Shown here piece by piece: positions 48,207-60,749 of a stretch of 64,000 bases of DNA. The notes beneath the pieces were generated by a model. The model made no database searches. It had not been told where the DNA came from and was given only the letters and a program-made list of their open reading frames with translations. The stretch lies in the NCBI RefSeq assembly GCF_045679555.1, contig NC_092091.1, forward strand, positions 89,448,651 through 89,512,650. Direction: 5' to 3'. Each line of letters opens with the position of its first letter. Position 1 is the stretch's first letter. The DNA is from Salvelinus alpinus (taxonomy: Eukaryota > Chordata > Actinopteri > Salmoniformes > Salmonidae). Made by a program: the position numbers and the translations under genes.

Positions 48207-48223
48207 TTTTGTGCAACAGGCCC
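48207..48223 (-). repeat. Harbinger right terminal inverted repeat
   Basis: Exact inverse of 43762-43778. Confidence 0.9.
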
Positions 48224-48903
48224 GTTATCAATTAGTCCTTATTACTTCATTTCATCACACAGTCTACTAGTCCTGCATTTAAATACATTCAAGCATTCTC
48301 TTGAATAATTAGCCTACAGTATACAATGGCCTAAATAATAATAATAAAGGCTTTATAAAAAAAAAATATTGGTACAAATCAACTCTCTGGGACACCTATA
48401 ATTTATTTTGTGTTGTTTACATTGTACCAAGCAATCGGGAACAAAATATATATATACTAGCCTACAGCGCTTGTTTGTCACATCGACACAGCGCTGTCTC
48501 CTTCCTCTTCCTATGAGCTCAAGTCACGTCTTCCATACGTCTGACGTCATCTGCCTTTGTCTCCTCAGCGACCAGTCGGATAAACATTCCCCCATTTTTT
48601 TCAAGTTGAATTGTTTTTACTTGCGATCTCTGAATACTGACAAATATATTAGGCTACAGTTGTTCAGAGTTTACCAATGAATGTGATTATAATAGTCTAT
48701 TGGGGACGAGTGAAAGAGACACCTGGCGCCATTCAAACAGGCCCTCGTCTTTTCTACACTGCCTTCAAGTTTGAGCCTAATCAATTGTCAACCCCTGAGA
48801 AGGACAACTTTAACCAAACTTATCTTGTAAATATATTTTTGTTGTCTTTTTTGCTAGACACGGAAAAGCAAACACATTTATCCACTTGTAAATAAATGTA
48901 ATA
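48224..48903. other. Unique spacer before the U1 array
   Basis: AT-rich sequence with a 'tgacgtca' CRE-like palindrome near 48542. No gene recognised on either strand. Confidence 0.4.
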
Positions 48904-49211
48904 CAGCACACCCCTAGTAGCTACTACTGTGTCTTGTTGTTGATGAAATAGTAGTCTACTGTTTCTCCTCCATGTCTGGGGGTCGTTGCCACCCTGTGGT
49001 CGATGGTGGAATCACATGTTACGGAGAGCAGGAAACAAGCGTGATGAAACTATTCCTACAATGTCTGGAACGCTACAAAACACCAGAAATAGTTGGTGTC
49101 ATTCGGTGGGCTGTGTGTGTACGAACGTGATTTCAGCATTTTGGTACATCGTCTACTTGTGTGTAATCAGACGGACATTTATACAAACAATGCAATGTAT
49201 AGAATTTCTAC

Positions 49212-49378
49212 CGTGTTGCATGATGGGAAAACAGTCGGACCGTGATATAATATAGTAAAACAAAGTGCATCGCTTTTCCACCGCTTTGTCCTCAACTGTA
49301 TTCATAAATGTCATTAAACCCTGGTCAATATGATGTGATATTATCAGTAGTAGAAGTGGTAACCGTGAGTCAAACACC
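49212..49378 (+). promoter_or_regulatory. U1 copy 1 DSE (Staf/ZNF143 site) and PSE
   Basis: Nt 49212-49229, read on the minus strand as 'ttcccatcatgcaacacg', matches the 18-base Staf/ZNF143 consensus at 17 positions and lies at -209, where the snRNA distal element belongs. A degenerate octamer 'atgcaatg' is just upstream. Nt 49358-49378, 'ggtaaccgtgagtcaaacac', lies at -63 to -43, the fixed position of the proximal element. No TATA box is present at -30, as expected for a Pol II snRNA gene. Confidence 0.8.
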
Positions 49379-49420
49379 TTTGTCCTGGAATGAGTCGCCC
49401 TCTACCAACGTGTACAACTC

Positions 49421-49584
49421 ATACTTACCTGGCAAGGGAGACACCGTGATCAAGAAGGCGGTTCACCCAGGGCGAGGCTCAGCCATTGCACTCCGGCTGT
49501 GCTGACCCCTGCGAATTTCTCAAATGTGGAAATCTCGATTGCATAATTTATGGTAGTGGGGGACTGCGTTCGCGCTCTCCCCTG
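49421..49584 (+). ncRNA. U1 small nuclear RNA, copy 1
   Basis: 164 nt, the exact length of vertebrate U1. It starts 'atacttacctg', the strand that pairs with 5' splice sites. The U1-70K loop reads 'gatcaagaagg', the U1A loop 'attgcactcc', the Sm site 'aatttatgg', and the 3' stem is 'actgcgttcgcgctctcccc' plus tg. A 3'-box-like 'gttaaaaataat' follows about 9 bases downstream. The full promoter set suggests an expressible gene. Confidence 0.96.
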
Positions 49585-49975
49585 ATCTTCATGTTAAAAA
49601 TAATCAATGAACACATTTATGCTGTTATGTTCTGACATTTAAACTACGAGTTCTCATGAGTATCGTGATGACATTTATTAACATTTCCATTTGCTTACTT
49701 ATCAGATGAATGCTTTTAGAATATAGGATCTATTTAAAAGCCAACTAAAGCCTCAGAGATACTTTTTGTCTTCTGAAAACCCCAATGTGTGTGATCTGTT
49801 ATTGTAGTACTGGTGATTATGCCTGTCGTGTCCTGATTATGTCAAGGAAAAGGCCTACTTGTGAATGGATCATTTTGCGCCCTCAGACGTCATCTGGATT
49901 GAGGTCTTTTATTTACTAGATAATTAAGTCATTTATAGGACAGTTTGTCATTTAAAACCACAATAAACAGGCTGC

Positions 49976-50095
49976 ATCACATCCGGCCGTGATTGGTAAT
50001 CCCATAGGGTGGCGCACAATTGGCCCAGCGTCGTCCGGGGTAGGCGGTCATTGTAAATAAGAATTTCTTCTTAACTGATTTGCCTAGTTAAATAT
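49976..50095. mobile_element. SINE-like dispersed repeat fragment in U1 unit
   Basis: Contains 'ggcgcacaattggcccagcg' and 'gaatttcttcttaactga', a common salmonid repeat. Orthologous, more truncated copies lie in the other units near 53390-53500, 56090-56190, 58785-58885 and 61295-61400, so the insertion predates the amplification. A separate copy is at 63340-63440. Confidence 0.65.
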
Positions 50096-50698
50096 ATACA
50101 GGTAAATAACAAAAAATAAAACAACAACAATAGATTACTGCTCATTGTAACATAATGATCGAAATTAGGAGGGAGAAATTTGTTTGAATGACTTGGATAA
50201 TCACATTAGCTTTGAACGTGTCCCTGAAGTTGAAATGTCCAGAATACAGATTTAGAACGTTAACTTGGTCTGCTTTGATTTCATATCGTCTGAAATGGAA
50301 CCGGTCTATATCACCGAGGCTCATCAACTTTGTATATTGTATCCAACTCTCATTTCGTTTTCAAACTTATTTTTGTGTCATTGTAAGTGTGGTTGTATTG
50401 TGTTTTAAATTGTCAAATAAATCGTTCTACCTAAGTGATCCTTAAGGTGGGGCGATGGCGTCATCAGCCACTTCACAGTCGAGAAATGAGAGTTGTATTG
50501 ACTATACAAAGTTAATGAGCCTCGGTGATATAGATGGATTTATTCATATTCTCAGCAGTCAGGTACCTATCCAGTTCACACCCAAGACAGCTGACAGAGG
50601 GTTTTGGTGTAACCACTGAGTTATCCAGGGGAGCCTGCAACATTTACTCTGGATCCAAATAAGATGGATTCTGTTGTTCCGAGATGCAGATCCATTCC

Positions 50699-51794
50699 AC
50701 AGATATTTCCCTGGTCAACCATTACCATGACAACAGACATTTCCCTGGTCAACCATTACCATGACAACAGACATTTCCCTGGTCAACCATTCCACAGACA
50801 TTTCCCTGGTCAACCATTACCATGACAACAGACATTTCCCTGGTCAACCATTACAATACCATAGACATTTCCCTGGTCAACCATTACAATACCATAGACA
50901 TTTCCCTGGTCAACCATTACCATTCCACAGACATTTCCCTGATCAACCATTACCACAGACATTTCCCTGGTCAACCATTACCATGCCGCAGACATTTCCC
51001 TGGTCAACCATTACCATACCACAGACATTTCCCTGGTCAACCATTACAATTCCACAGACATTTCCCTGGTCAACCATTACAATACCATAGACATTTCCAT
51101 GGTCAACCATTACCATACCACAGACATTTCCCTGGTCAACCATTACAATTCCACAGACATTTCCCTGGTCAACCATTACAATACCATAGACATTTCCCTG
51201 GTCAACCATTACCATACCACAGACATTTCCCTGGTCAACCATTACAATACCATAGACATTTCCCTGGTCAACCATTACCATACCACAGACATTTCCCTGG
51301 TCAACCATTACAATTCCACAGACATTTCCCTGGTCAACCATTACAATACCATAGACATTTCCATGGTCAACCATTACCATTCCACAGACATTTCCCTGGT
51401 CAACCATTACAATTCCACAGACATTTCCCTGGTCAACCATTACAATACCACAGACATTTCCCTGGTCAACCATTACCATACCACAGACATTTCCCTGGTC
51501 AACCATTACAATTCCACAGACATTTCCCTGGTCAACCATTACAATACCATAGACATTTCCATGGTCAACCATTACCATTCCACAGACATTTCCCTGGTCA
51601 ACCATTACCATTCCACAGACATTTCCCTGGTCATCCATTACCATACCACAGACATTTCCCTGGTCAACCATTACCATTCCACAGACATTTCCCTTGTCAA
51701 CCATTACCATTCCACAGACATTTCCCTTGTCAACCATTACCATGACAACAGATATTTCCCTGGTCAACCATGACCATTCCACAGACATTTCCCT
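50699..51794. repeat. 33-bp minisatellite, U1 unit 1
   Basis: About 33 copies around 'acagacatttccctggtcaa' and 'ccattacca', with small variants (attcc, atacc, caatacc). Open frames in it are artefacts. Confidence 0.95.
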
Positions 51795-52631
51795 GCATGC
51801 ATTAATACTTGTAACACTTACTGTTAAGAAAAACGTTTCTCCCCCGTCCTATAACCACAGATAGAACAATGTGCTCATTATTAACGTCTCTGTTACTGTA
51901 GCTACTAGAGGTGTGTCGAGTAGTCAGACAAAACGAGGATCGTAACTGATATGGGCAATTTTCTGGATACGATTATGATCTAAGTCTTTTTTGTAATTAT
52001 TCGTGATCGGAAAAAAACTTTTTTTTCGGGTGCCAGCAAGAATCTTGCTCATACCAGTCAGTCACAGAGTTTCTAAACCATACTGTCCTGTCTTTGAGTT
52101 AGGCATAAATAATAAATCACCTGGCTAGTTTCCGTGTCTGTAAAGAGGTAGGTTGATCCTGCTGCTCTGATTGGATAGAGTGAAGCTGTAGTTCTTCCTC
52201 CGCTGGCTTCATCATTTCATCCTCTCTCTTTTCCTGGCATGTTTCTGGTCTGATCATAGGATTATCATTTAGATTTCTGCTGCCTGCTACTATGATAAAT
52301 TACAAATACGAGTATGTCCATGTCAGCACACCCCTAGTAGCTACTAATGTGTCTTGTTGTTGATGAAGTAGTAGGCGACTGATTCTCCTCCATGTCTGGG
52401 GTCGTACGCCACCCTGTGGTCGATGGTGGAATCATATTTTAATGAGAGCAGAAAACAAGCGTGATGAAACTATTCCTACAATGTCTGGAACGCTACAAAA
52501 CACCAGAAATAGTTAGTGTCATTCGGTTGGCTGTGTGTGCACGAACGTGATTTCAGCATTTTGCTACATCGTCTACTTGTGTGTAATCAGACGGACATTA
52601 ATACAAACAATGCAATGTATAGATTTTCTAC

Positions 52632-52798
52632 CGTGTTGCATGATGGGAATACGGTCGGACCGTGATATAATATAGTAAAACAAAGTGCATCGCTTTTCCA
52701 CCGCTTTGTCCGCAACTGTATTCATAAATGTCATTAAACCTTGTTCGATATGATGTGGTATTATCAGAAGTAGAAGTGGTAACCGTGAGTCAAACATC
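52632..52798 (+). promoter_or_regulatory. U1 copy 2 DSE and PSE
   Basis: Staf-like site at 52632-52649 (-209) and PSE at 52778-52798 (-63 to -43), both unchanged from copy 1 in their core bases. Confidence 0.8.
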
Positions 52799-52840
52799 TT
52801 TGCCCTGGAATCACTCGCCCTCTACCAACGTGTACAACTC

Positions 52841-53004
52841 ATACTTACCTGGCAAGGGAGACACCGTGATCAAGAAGGCGGTTCACCCAGGGCGAGGCTC
52901 AGCCATTGCACTCCGGCTGTGCTGACCCCTGCGAATTTCTCAAATGTGGAAATCTCGATTGCATAATTTATGGTAGTGGGGGACTGCGTTCGCGCTCTCC
53001 CCTG
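52841..53004 (+). ncRNA. U1 small nuclear RNA, copy 2
   Basis: 164 nt, identical by eye to copy 1 over the whole RNA, including the splice-site-pairing 5' end and the Sm site. Confidence 0.96.
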
Positions 53005-54025
53005 ATCTTCATGTTAAAAATAAAATATCAACAGATTGAAACTGTTGTGAGTTTTTAACTCTTGAGTTCTAATGACTTTCCTATTGAGAAGGAGATTTGT
53101 CAACATTTCCATTTTCGTATCAGATGAATGGCTATATAGAATGTAGGCTCTATTTAAAAGGCAACCAAGGCCTCAGAGATACATTTTGTCTTCTGAAAAC
53201 CACAATGTGTGTGATCTGTTATTGTACCACTGGTGATTATGCCTGTCATGTCCTGATTATGTCAAGGAAAAGGCCTACTTGTGGATCATTTTGCGCCCTC
53301 AGACGTAATCTTGATTGATGTCTTTTATTTGCTAAATAATTAAATCATTTATAGGACAGTTTGTAATTCAAGGCCACAATAAACAGGCTGCATCACATCC
53401 GGTGTCCCATAGGGCGGCGCACAATTGGCCCAGCGTCGTCCGGGTTTGGCCGGGGTAGGCCAAATGTAAATGAGAATTTCTTCTTAACTGATTTGCAATA
53501 TTTATTGACAACAATAGATTACTGCTCATTGTAACATAATGAACCTGTTCCTAAAGTTGAAATGTCCAGAATACAGATTTAGAACTTTAACTAGGTCTGC
53601 TTTGATTTCATATCGTCTGAAATGGAACCGGTCTATATCACCGAGGCTCATCAACTTTGTATATTGTATCCAACACTCATTTCGTTATCAAACTTATTTT
53701 TGTGTCATTGTAAGTGTGGTTGTATTGTGTTTTGAATTGTCAAATAAATCGTTCTACCTAAGTGATCCTTAAGGTGGGGCGATGGCGTCATCAGCCACTT
53801 CACAGTCGAGAAATGAGAGTTGTATTGACTATACAAAGTTAATGAGCCTCGGTGATATAGATGTATTTATTCATATTCTCAGCAGTCAGGTACCTATCCA
53901 GTTCACACCCAAGACAGCTGACAGAGGGTTTTGGTGTAACCACTGAGTTATCCAGGGGAGCCTGCAACATTTACTCTGGATCCAAATAAGATGGATTCTG
54001 TTGTTCCAAGATGCAAATCCATTCC

Positions 54026-54488
54026 ACAGACATTTCCCTGGTCAACCATTACCATGACAACAGACATTTCCCTGGTCAAACATTACAATGCCACAGACAT
54101 TTCCCTGGTCAACCATTCCACAGACATTTTCCTGGTCAGCCATTACCATGACAACAGACATTTCCCTGGTCAACCATTACAATACCATAGACATTTCCCT
54201 GGTCAACCATTACAATTCCACAGCTATTTCCCTGGTCAACCATTACCATTCCACAGACATTTCCCTGGTCAACCATTACCACAGACATTTCCCTGGTCAA
54301 CCATTACCACGCCACAGACATTTCCCTGGTCAACCATTACCACAGACATTTCCCTGGTCAACCATTACAATGACCACAGACATTTCCCTGGTCAACCATT
54401 ACAATTCCACAGACATTTCCCTGGTCAACCATTACCATTCCACAGACATCTCCCTGTCAACCATTACCATGCCACAGACATTTCCCTG
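54026..54488. repeat. 33-bp minisatellite, U1 unit 2
   Basis: About 14 units of the same sequence family as in unit 1, with some shortened units lacking 'accattcc'. Confidence 0.95.
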
Positions 54489-55336
54489 CATGCATCAATA
54501 CTTGTAACACTTACTGTTAAGAAAAACGTTTCTCCCACGTCCTATTACCACAGATAGAACAATGTGTTCATTACTAACGTCTCTGTTACTGTAGCTACTA
54601 GAGGTGTGTGGAATAGTCAGACAAAACGAGGATCGTAACTGATATGGGCAATTTGCTGGATACGATTATGATCTAAGTCTTTTTTGTAATTATTCGTGAT
54701 CGGAAAAAAACTTTTTTTCGGGTGCCAGCAAGAATCTTTCTCATACCAGTCAGTCACAGAGTTTCTAAACCATACTGTCCTGTCTTTGAGTCAGTCATAA
54801 ATAATAAATCACCTGGCTAGTTTTCCTGTCTGTAAAGAGAAGGGCGGGCTGTAGGTTGATCCTGCTGCTCTGATTGGATAGAGTGAAGCTGGATTTCTTC
54901 CTCCGCTGGCTTCATCATTTCATCCTCTCTCTTTTCCTGGCATGGTCCTGGTCTGATCATAGGATCATCATTTAGAGTCCTGCTGCCTGCTACTGTGATA
55001 AATTACAAATACGAGTATGTCCATGTCAGCACACCGCTAGTAGCTACTAATGTGTCTTGTTGTTGATGAAGTAGTAGGCGACAGTTTCTCCTCCATATCT
55101 GGGGTTCGTTGCTTCCCTGTGGTCGATGGTGGAATCATATTTTACCGAGAGCAGAAAACAAGCGTGATGAAACTATTCCTACAATGTCTGGAACGCTACA
55201 AAACACCAGAAATAGTTGGTGTCATTCGGTTGGCTGTGTGTGCACGAACGTGATTTCAGCATTTTGGTACATCGCCTACTTGTGTGTAATCAGACGGACA
55301 TTTAGACAACAAAATCAATTTATATAGAATTTCTAC

Positions 55337-55503
55337 CGTGTTGCATGATGGGAGAACAGTCGGACAGTGATATAATATAGTAAAACAAAGTGCATCTCTT
55401 TTCCACCGCTTTGTCCGCAACCGTATTCATAAATGTCATTAAACCTTGTTCGATATGATGTGATATTATCAGTAGTAGAAGTGGTAACCGGGAGTCAAAC
55501 ACT
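55337..55503 (+). promoter_or_regulatory. U1 copy 3 DSE and PSE
   Basis: Staf-like site at 55337-55354 has one tolerated change (gggag). The PSE at 55483-55503 has a T-to-G change, 'aaccgggagtc', shared with copy 4. Spacing to the RNA start is the same as in copy 1. Confidence 0.75.
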
Positions 55504-55545
55504 TTTGTCCTGGAATCAGACCCTCTCTACCAACGTGTACAACTC

Positions 55546-55709
55546 ATACTTACCTGGCAAGGGAGACACCGTGATCAAGAAGGCGGTTCACCCAGGTCGA
55601 GGCTCAGCCATTGCACTCCGGCTGTGCTGACCCCTGCGAATTTCTCAAATGTGGAAATCTCGATTGCATAATTTATGGTAGTGGGGGACTGCGTTCGCGC
55701 TCTCCCCTG
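55546..55709 (+). ncRNA. U1 small nuclear RNA, copy 3
   Basis: 164 nt. Differs from copies 1, 2 and 5 only by G52T ('cccaggtcgagg'), near the base of stem-loop II. Confidence 0.95.
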
Positions 55710-56721
55710 ATCTTCATGTTAAAAATAATGTTTGAGCTGTTTTAAATTATTATGTCATGTGAGGTCTGATGATTTTCCTATTGAGAAGGAGATTTGTCAA
55801 CATTTCCATTTTCGTATCAGATGAATGGCTATATAGAATGTAGGCTCTATTTAAAAGCCAACCAAGGCCTCAGAGATACATTTTGTCTTCTGAAAACCAC
55901 AATGTGTGTGATCTGTTATTGTACCACTGGTGATTATGCCTGTCATGTCCTGATTATGTCAAGGAAAAGGCCTCCTTGTGGATCATTTTGCGCCCTCAGA
56001 CGTCATCTGGATTGAGGTCTTTTATTTGCTAGATAATTCAATCATTTATAGGACAGTTTGTAATTCAAGGCCACAATAAACAGGCTGCATCACATCCGGT
56101 GTCCCATAGCGCGGCGCACAATTGGCCCAGCGTCGTCCGGGTTTGGCCGGGGTAGGCCAAATGTAAATGAGAATTTCTTCTTAACTGATTTGCAATATTT
56201 ATTGACAACAATAGATTACTGCTCATTGTAACATAATGAACCTGTTCCTAAAGTTGAAATGTCCAGAATACAGATTTAGAACTTTAACTAGGTCTGCTTT
56301 GATTTCATATCGTCTGAAATGGAACCGGTCTATATCACCGAGGCTCATCAACTTTGTATATTGTATCCAACACTCATTTCGTTATCAAACTTATTTTTGT
56401 GTCATTGTAAGTGTGGTTGTATTGTGTTTTGAATTGTCAAATAAATCGTTCTACCTAAGTGATCCTTAAGGTGGGGCGATGGCGTCATCAGCCACTTCAC
56501 AGTCGAGAAATGAGAGTTGTATTGACTATACAAAGTTAATGAGCCTCGGTGATATAGATGTATTTATTCATATTCTCAGCAGTCAGGTACCTATCCAGTT
56601 CACACCCAAGACAGCTGACAGAGGTTTTTGGTGTAACCACTGAGTTATCCAGGGGAGCCTGCACATTTACTCTGGATCCAAATAAGATGGATTCTGTTGT
56701 TCCAAGATGCAAATCCATTCC

Positions 56722-57182
56722 ACAGACATTTCCCTGGTCAACCATTACCATGACAACAGACATTTCCCTGGTCAAACATTACAATGCCACAGACATTTCC
56801 CTGGTCAACCATTCCACAGACATTTTCCTGGTCAGCCATTACCATGACAACAGACATTTCCCTGGTCAACCATTACAATACCATAGACATTTCCCTGGTC
56901 AACCATTACAATTCCACAGCTATTTCCCTGGTCAACCATTACCATTCCACAGACATTTCCCTGGTCAACCATTACCACAGACATTTCCCTGGTCAACCAT
57001 TACCACGCCACAGACATTTCCCTGGTCAACCATTACCACAGACATTTCCCTGGTCAACCATTACAGTTCCACAGACATTTCCCTGGTCAACATTACAATT
57101 CCACAGACATTTCCCTGGTCAACCATTACCATTCCACAGACATCTCCCTGTCAACCATTACCATGCCACAGACATTTCCCTG
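56722..57182. repeat. 33-bp minisatellite, U1 unit 3
   Basis: About 14 units, almost the same variant order as in unit 2. Confidence 0.95.
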
Positions 57183-58028
57183 CATGCATCAATACTTGTA
57201 ACACTTACTGTTAAGAAAAACGTTTCTCCCACGTCCTATTACCACAGATAGAACAATGTGTTCATTACTAACGTCTCTGTTACTGTAGCTACTAGAGGTG
57301 TGTGGAATAGTCAGACAAAACGAGGATCGTAACTGATATGGGCAATTTGCTGGATACGATTATGATCTAAGTCTTTTTTGTAATTATTCGTGATCGGAAA
57401 AAAACTTTTTTTCGGGTGCCAGCAAGAATCTTTCTCATACCAGTCAGTCACAGAGTTTCTAAACCATACTGTCCTGTCTTTGAGTCAGTCATAAATAATA
57501 AATCACCTGGCTAGTTTTCCTGTCTGTAAAGAGAAGGGCGGGCTGTAGGTTGATCCTGCTGCTCTGATTGGATAGAGTGAAGCTGGATTTCTTCCTCCGC
57601 TGGCTTCATCATTTCATCCTCTCTCTTTTCCTGGCATGGTCCTGGTCTGATCATAGGATCATCATTTAGAGTCCTGCTGCCTGCTACTGTGATAAATTAC
57701 AAATACGAGTATGTCCATGTCAGCACACCGCTAGTAGCTACTAATGTGTCTTGTTGTTGATGAAGTAGTAGGCGACAGTTTCTCCTCCATATCTGGGGTT
57801 CGTTGCTTCCCTGTGGTCGATGGTGGAATCATATTTTACCGAGAGCAGAAAACAAGCGTGATGAAACTATTCCTACAATGTCTGGAACGCTACAAAACAC
57901 CAGAAATAGTTGGTGTCATTCGGTTGGCTGTGTGTGCACGAACGTGATTTCAGCATTTTGGTACGTCGCCTACTTGTGTGTAATCAGACGGACATTTATA
58001 CAAACAATGCAATGTATAGAATTTCTAC

Positions 58029-58195
58029 CGTGTTGCATGATGGGAAAACAGTCGGACAGTGATATAATATAGTAAAACAAAGTGCATCTCTTTTCCACCG
58101 CTTTGTCCGCAACCGTATTCATAAATGTCATTAAACCTTGTTCGATATGATGTGATATTATCAGTAGTAGAAGTGGTAACCGGGAGTCAAACACT
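58029..58195 (+). promoter_or_regulatory. U1 copy 4 DSE and PSE
   Basis: Staf-like site at 58029-58046 and PSE at 58175-58195, the latter with the same T-to-G change as copy 3. Confidence 0.75.
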
Positions 58196-58237
58196 TTTGT
58201 CCTGGAATCAGACCCTCTCTACCAACGTGTACAACTC

Positions 58238-58401
58238 ATACTTACCTGGCAAGGGAGACACCGTGATCAAGAAGGCGGTTCACCCAGGTCGAGGCTCAGC
58301 CATTGCACTCCGGCTGTGCTGACCCCTGCGAATTTCTCAAATGTGGAAATCTCGATTGCATAATTTATGGTAGTGGGGGACTGCGTTCGCGCTCTCCCCT
58401 G
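58238..58401 (+). ncRNA. U1 small nuclear RNA, copy 4
   Basis: 164 nt, identical by eye to copy 3, including G52T. Confidence 0.95.
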
Positions 58402-59416
58402 ATCTTCATGTTAAAAATAATGTTTGAGCTGTTTTAAATTATTATGTCATGTGAGGTCTGATGATTTTCCTATTGAGAAGGAGATTTGTCAACATTTCCA
58501 TTTTCGTATCAGATGAATGGCTATATAGAATGTAGGCTCTATTTAAAAGCCAACCAAGGCCTCAGAGATACATTTTGTCTTCTGAAAACCACAATGTGTG
58601 TGATCTGTTATTGTACCACTGGTGATTATGCCTGTCATGTCCTGATTATGTCAAGGAAAAGGCCTCCTTGTGGATCATTTTGCGCCCTCAGACGTCATCT
58701 GGATTGAGGTCTTTTATTTGCTAGATAATTCAATCATTTATAGGACAGTTTGTAATTCAAGGCCACAATAAACAGGCTGCATCACATCCGGTGTCCCATA
58801 GCGCGGCGCACAATTGGCCCAGCGTCGTCCGGGTTTGGCCGGGGTAGGCCAAATGTAAATGAGAATTTCTTCTTAACTGATTTGCAATATTTATTGACAA
58901 CAATAGATTACTGCTCATTGTAACATAATGAACCTGTTCCTAAAGTTGAAATGTCCAGAATACAGATTTAGAACTTTAACTAGGTCTGCTTTGATTTCAT
59001 ATCGTCTGAAATGGAACCGGTCTATATCACTGAGGCTCATCAACTTTGTATATTGTATCCAACTCTCATTTCGTTTTCAAACTTATTTTTGTGTCATTTT
59101 AAGTGTGGTTGTATTTGTGTTTTAAATGGTCAAAGAAAACGTTCTACCTAAGTGATCCTTAAGTTGGGGCGATGGCGTCATCGGCCACTTCACAGTCGAG
59201 AAATGAGAGTTGTATTGACTATACAAAGTTAATGAGCCTCGGTGATATAGGTGGATTTATTCATATTCTCAGCAGTCAGGTACCTATCCAGTTCACACCC
59301 AAGACAGCTGACAGAGGTTTTTGGTTTAACCACTGAGTTATCCAGGGGAGCCTGCAACATTTACTCTGGATCCAAATAAGATGGATTCTGTTGTTCCAAG
59401 ATGCAGATCCATGACA

Positions 59417-59690
59417 ACAGATATTTCCCTGGTCAACCATTACCATTCCACAGACATTTCCCTGGTCAAACATTACAATGGCACAGACATTTCCCTGGTC
59501 AACCATTCCACAGACATTTTCCTGGTCAGCCATTACCATGACAACAGACATTTCCCTGGTCAACCATTACCATTCCACAGACATTTCCCTGGTCAAACAT
59601 TACAATGGCACAGACATTTCCCTGGTCAACCATTACCATGCCACAGACATTTCCCTGGTCAACCATTACCATTCCACAGACATTTCCCTG
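59417..59690. repeat. 33-bp minisatellite, U1 unit 4
   Basis: About 8 units, with 'caaacattacaatgg' variants. Confidence 0.95.
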
Positions 59691-60540
59691 CATGCATCAA
59701 TACTTGCAACACTTACTGTTAAGAAAAACGTTTCTCCCACGTCCTATTACCACAGATAGAACAATGTGTTCATTATTAACGTCTCTGTTACTGTAGCTAC
59801 TAGAGGTGTGTGGAGTAGTCAGACAAAACGAGGATCGTAACTGATATGGGCAATTTTCTGGATACGATTATGATCTAAGTCTTTTTTGTAATTATTCGTG
59901 ATCGGAAAAAAACTTTTTTTCGGTTGCCAGCAAGAATCTTTCTCATACCAGTCAGTCACAGAGTTTCTAAACCATACTGTCCTGTCTTTGAGTCAGTCAT
60001 AAATAATAAATCACCTGGCTAGTTTCCCCTGTCTGTGAAGAGAAGGGCGGGCTGTAGGTTGATCCTGCTGCTCTGATTGGATAGAGTGAAGCTGAATTTC
60101 ATCCTCCGCTGGCTTCATCATTTCATCCTCTCTCTTTTCCTGGCATGTTTCTGGTCTGATCATAGGATCATCATTTAGAGTCCTGCTGCCTGCTACTATG
60201 ATAAATTACAAATACGAGTATGTCCATGTCAGCACACCCCTAGTAGCTACTAGTGTGTCTTGTTGTTGATGAAGTAGTAGGCGACTGTTTCTCCTCCATG
60301 TCTGAGGGTCGTTGCTTCCCTGTGGTCGATGGTGGAATCACATGTTACGGAGAGCAGAAAACAAGCGTGATGAAACTATTCCTACAACGTCTGGAACGCT
60401 ACAAAACACCAGAAATAGTTGGTGTCATTCGGTGGGCTGTGTGTGCACGAACGTGATTTCAGCATTTTGGTACGTCGCCTAATTGTGTGTAATCAGACAG
60501 ACATTTAGACAAAAAAAATCAATGTGTATAGAATTTCTAC

Positions 60541-60707
60541 CGTGTTGCATGATGGGAACATAGTCAGACAGTGTTATAATATAGTAAAACAAAGTGCATC
60601 GCTTTTCCACCGCTTTGTCCTCAACTGTATTCATAAATGTCATTAAACCCTGGTCGATATGATGTGATATTATCAGAAGTAGAAGTGGTAACCGTGAGTC
60701 AAACACC
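60541..60707 (+). promoter_or_regulatory. U1 copy 5 DSE and PSE
   Basis: Staf-like site at 60541-60558 and PSE at 60687-60707, both in the copy 1 form. Confidence 0.8.
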
Positions 60708-60749
60708 TTTGTCCTGGAATCAGACCCTCTCTACCAACGTGTACAACTC

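Larger units (their letters stand above)
43762..48223 (+). mobile_element. PIF/Harbinger-type DNA transposon, 4.46 kb, apparently intact
   Basis: Perfect 17-bp terminal inverted repeats 'gggcctgttgcacaaaa' (43762-43778) and its complement (48207-48223). Inside are the two genes expected of an autonomous Harbinger: a Myb/SANT-like DNA-binding protein and a DDE nuclease, both with open frames across all introns. Subterminal sequences near both ends share motifs such as 'aagccagga' and 'cttaat'. A matching target duplication is not evident (flanks ccg and gtt), so one end may have been altered after insertion. Confidence 0.88.
48904..52323. repeat. U1 tandem unit 1 (3420 bp)
   Basis: Starts at the shared 'cagcacacc' junction. 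Contains a U1 gene, a truncated salmonid SINE-like fragment and a 33-bp minisatellite. Longest of the five units because its minisatellite is 1.1 kb. Confidence 0.9.
52324..55026. repeat. U1 tandem unit 2 (2703 bp)
   Basis: Same order of parts as unit 1. Confidence 0.9.
55027..57720. repeat. U1 tandem unit 3 (2694 bp)
   Basis: Nearly identical to unit 4 over most of its length, indicating a recent duplication. Confidence 0.9.
57721..60229. repeat. U1 tandem unit 4 (2509 bp)
   Basis: First two thirds nearly identical to unit 3; the last third resembles unit 5, as expected from unequal exchange within the array. Confidence 0.9.

Noticed and set aside
50761-51788. Open frames with Asn-His-Tyr or Gln-Pro-Leu repeats in the U1 units
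   Set aside because: 33-bp minisatellite artefacts; repeated in all units with different lengths.
55050-55253. Conserved short open frames repeated in each U1 unit (60-90 codons)
   Set aside because: Present only because units are copies of each other; no start context, domains or splice sites, and lengths change between units.
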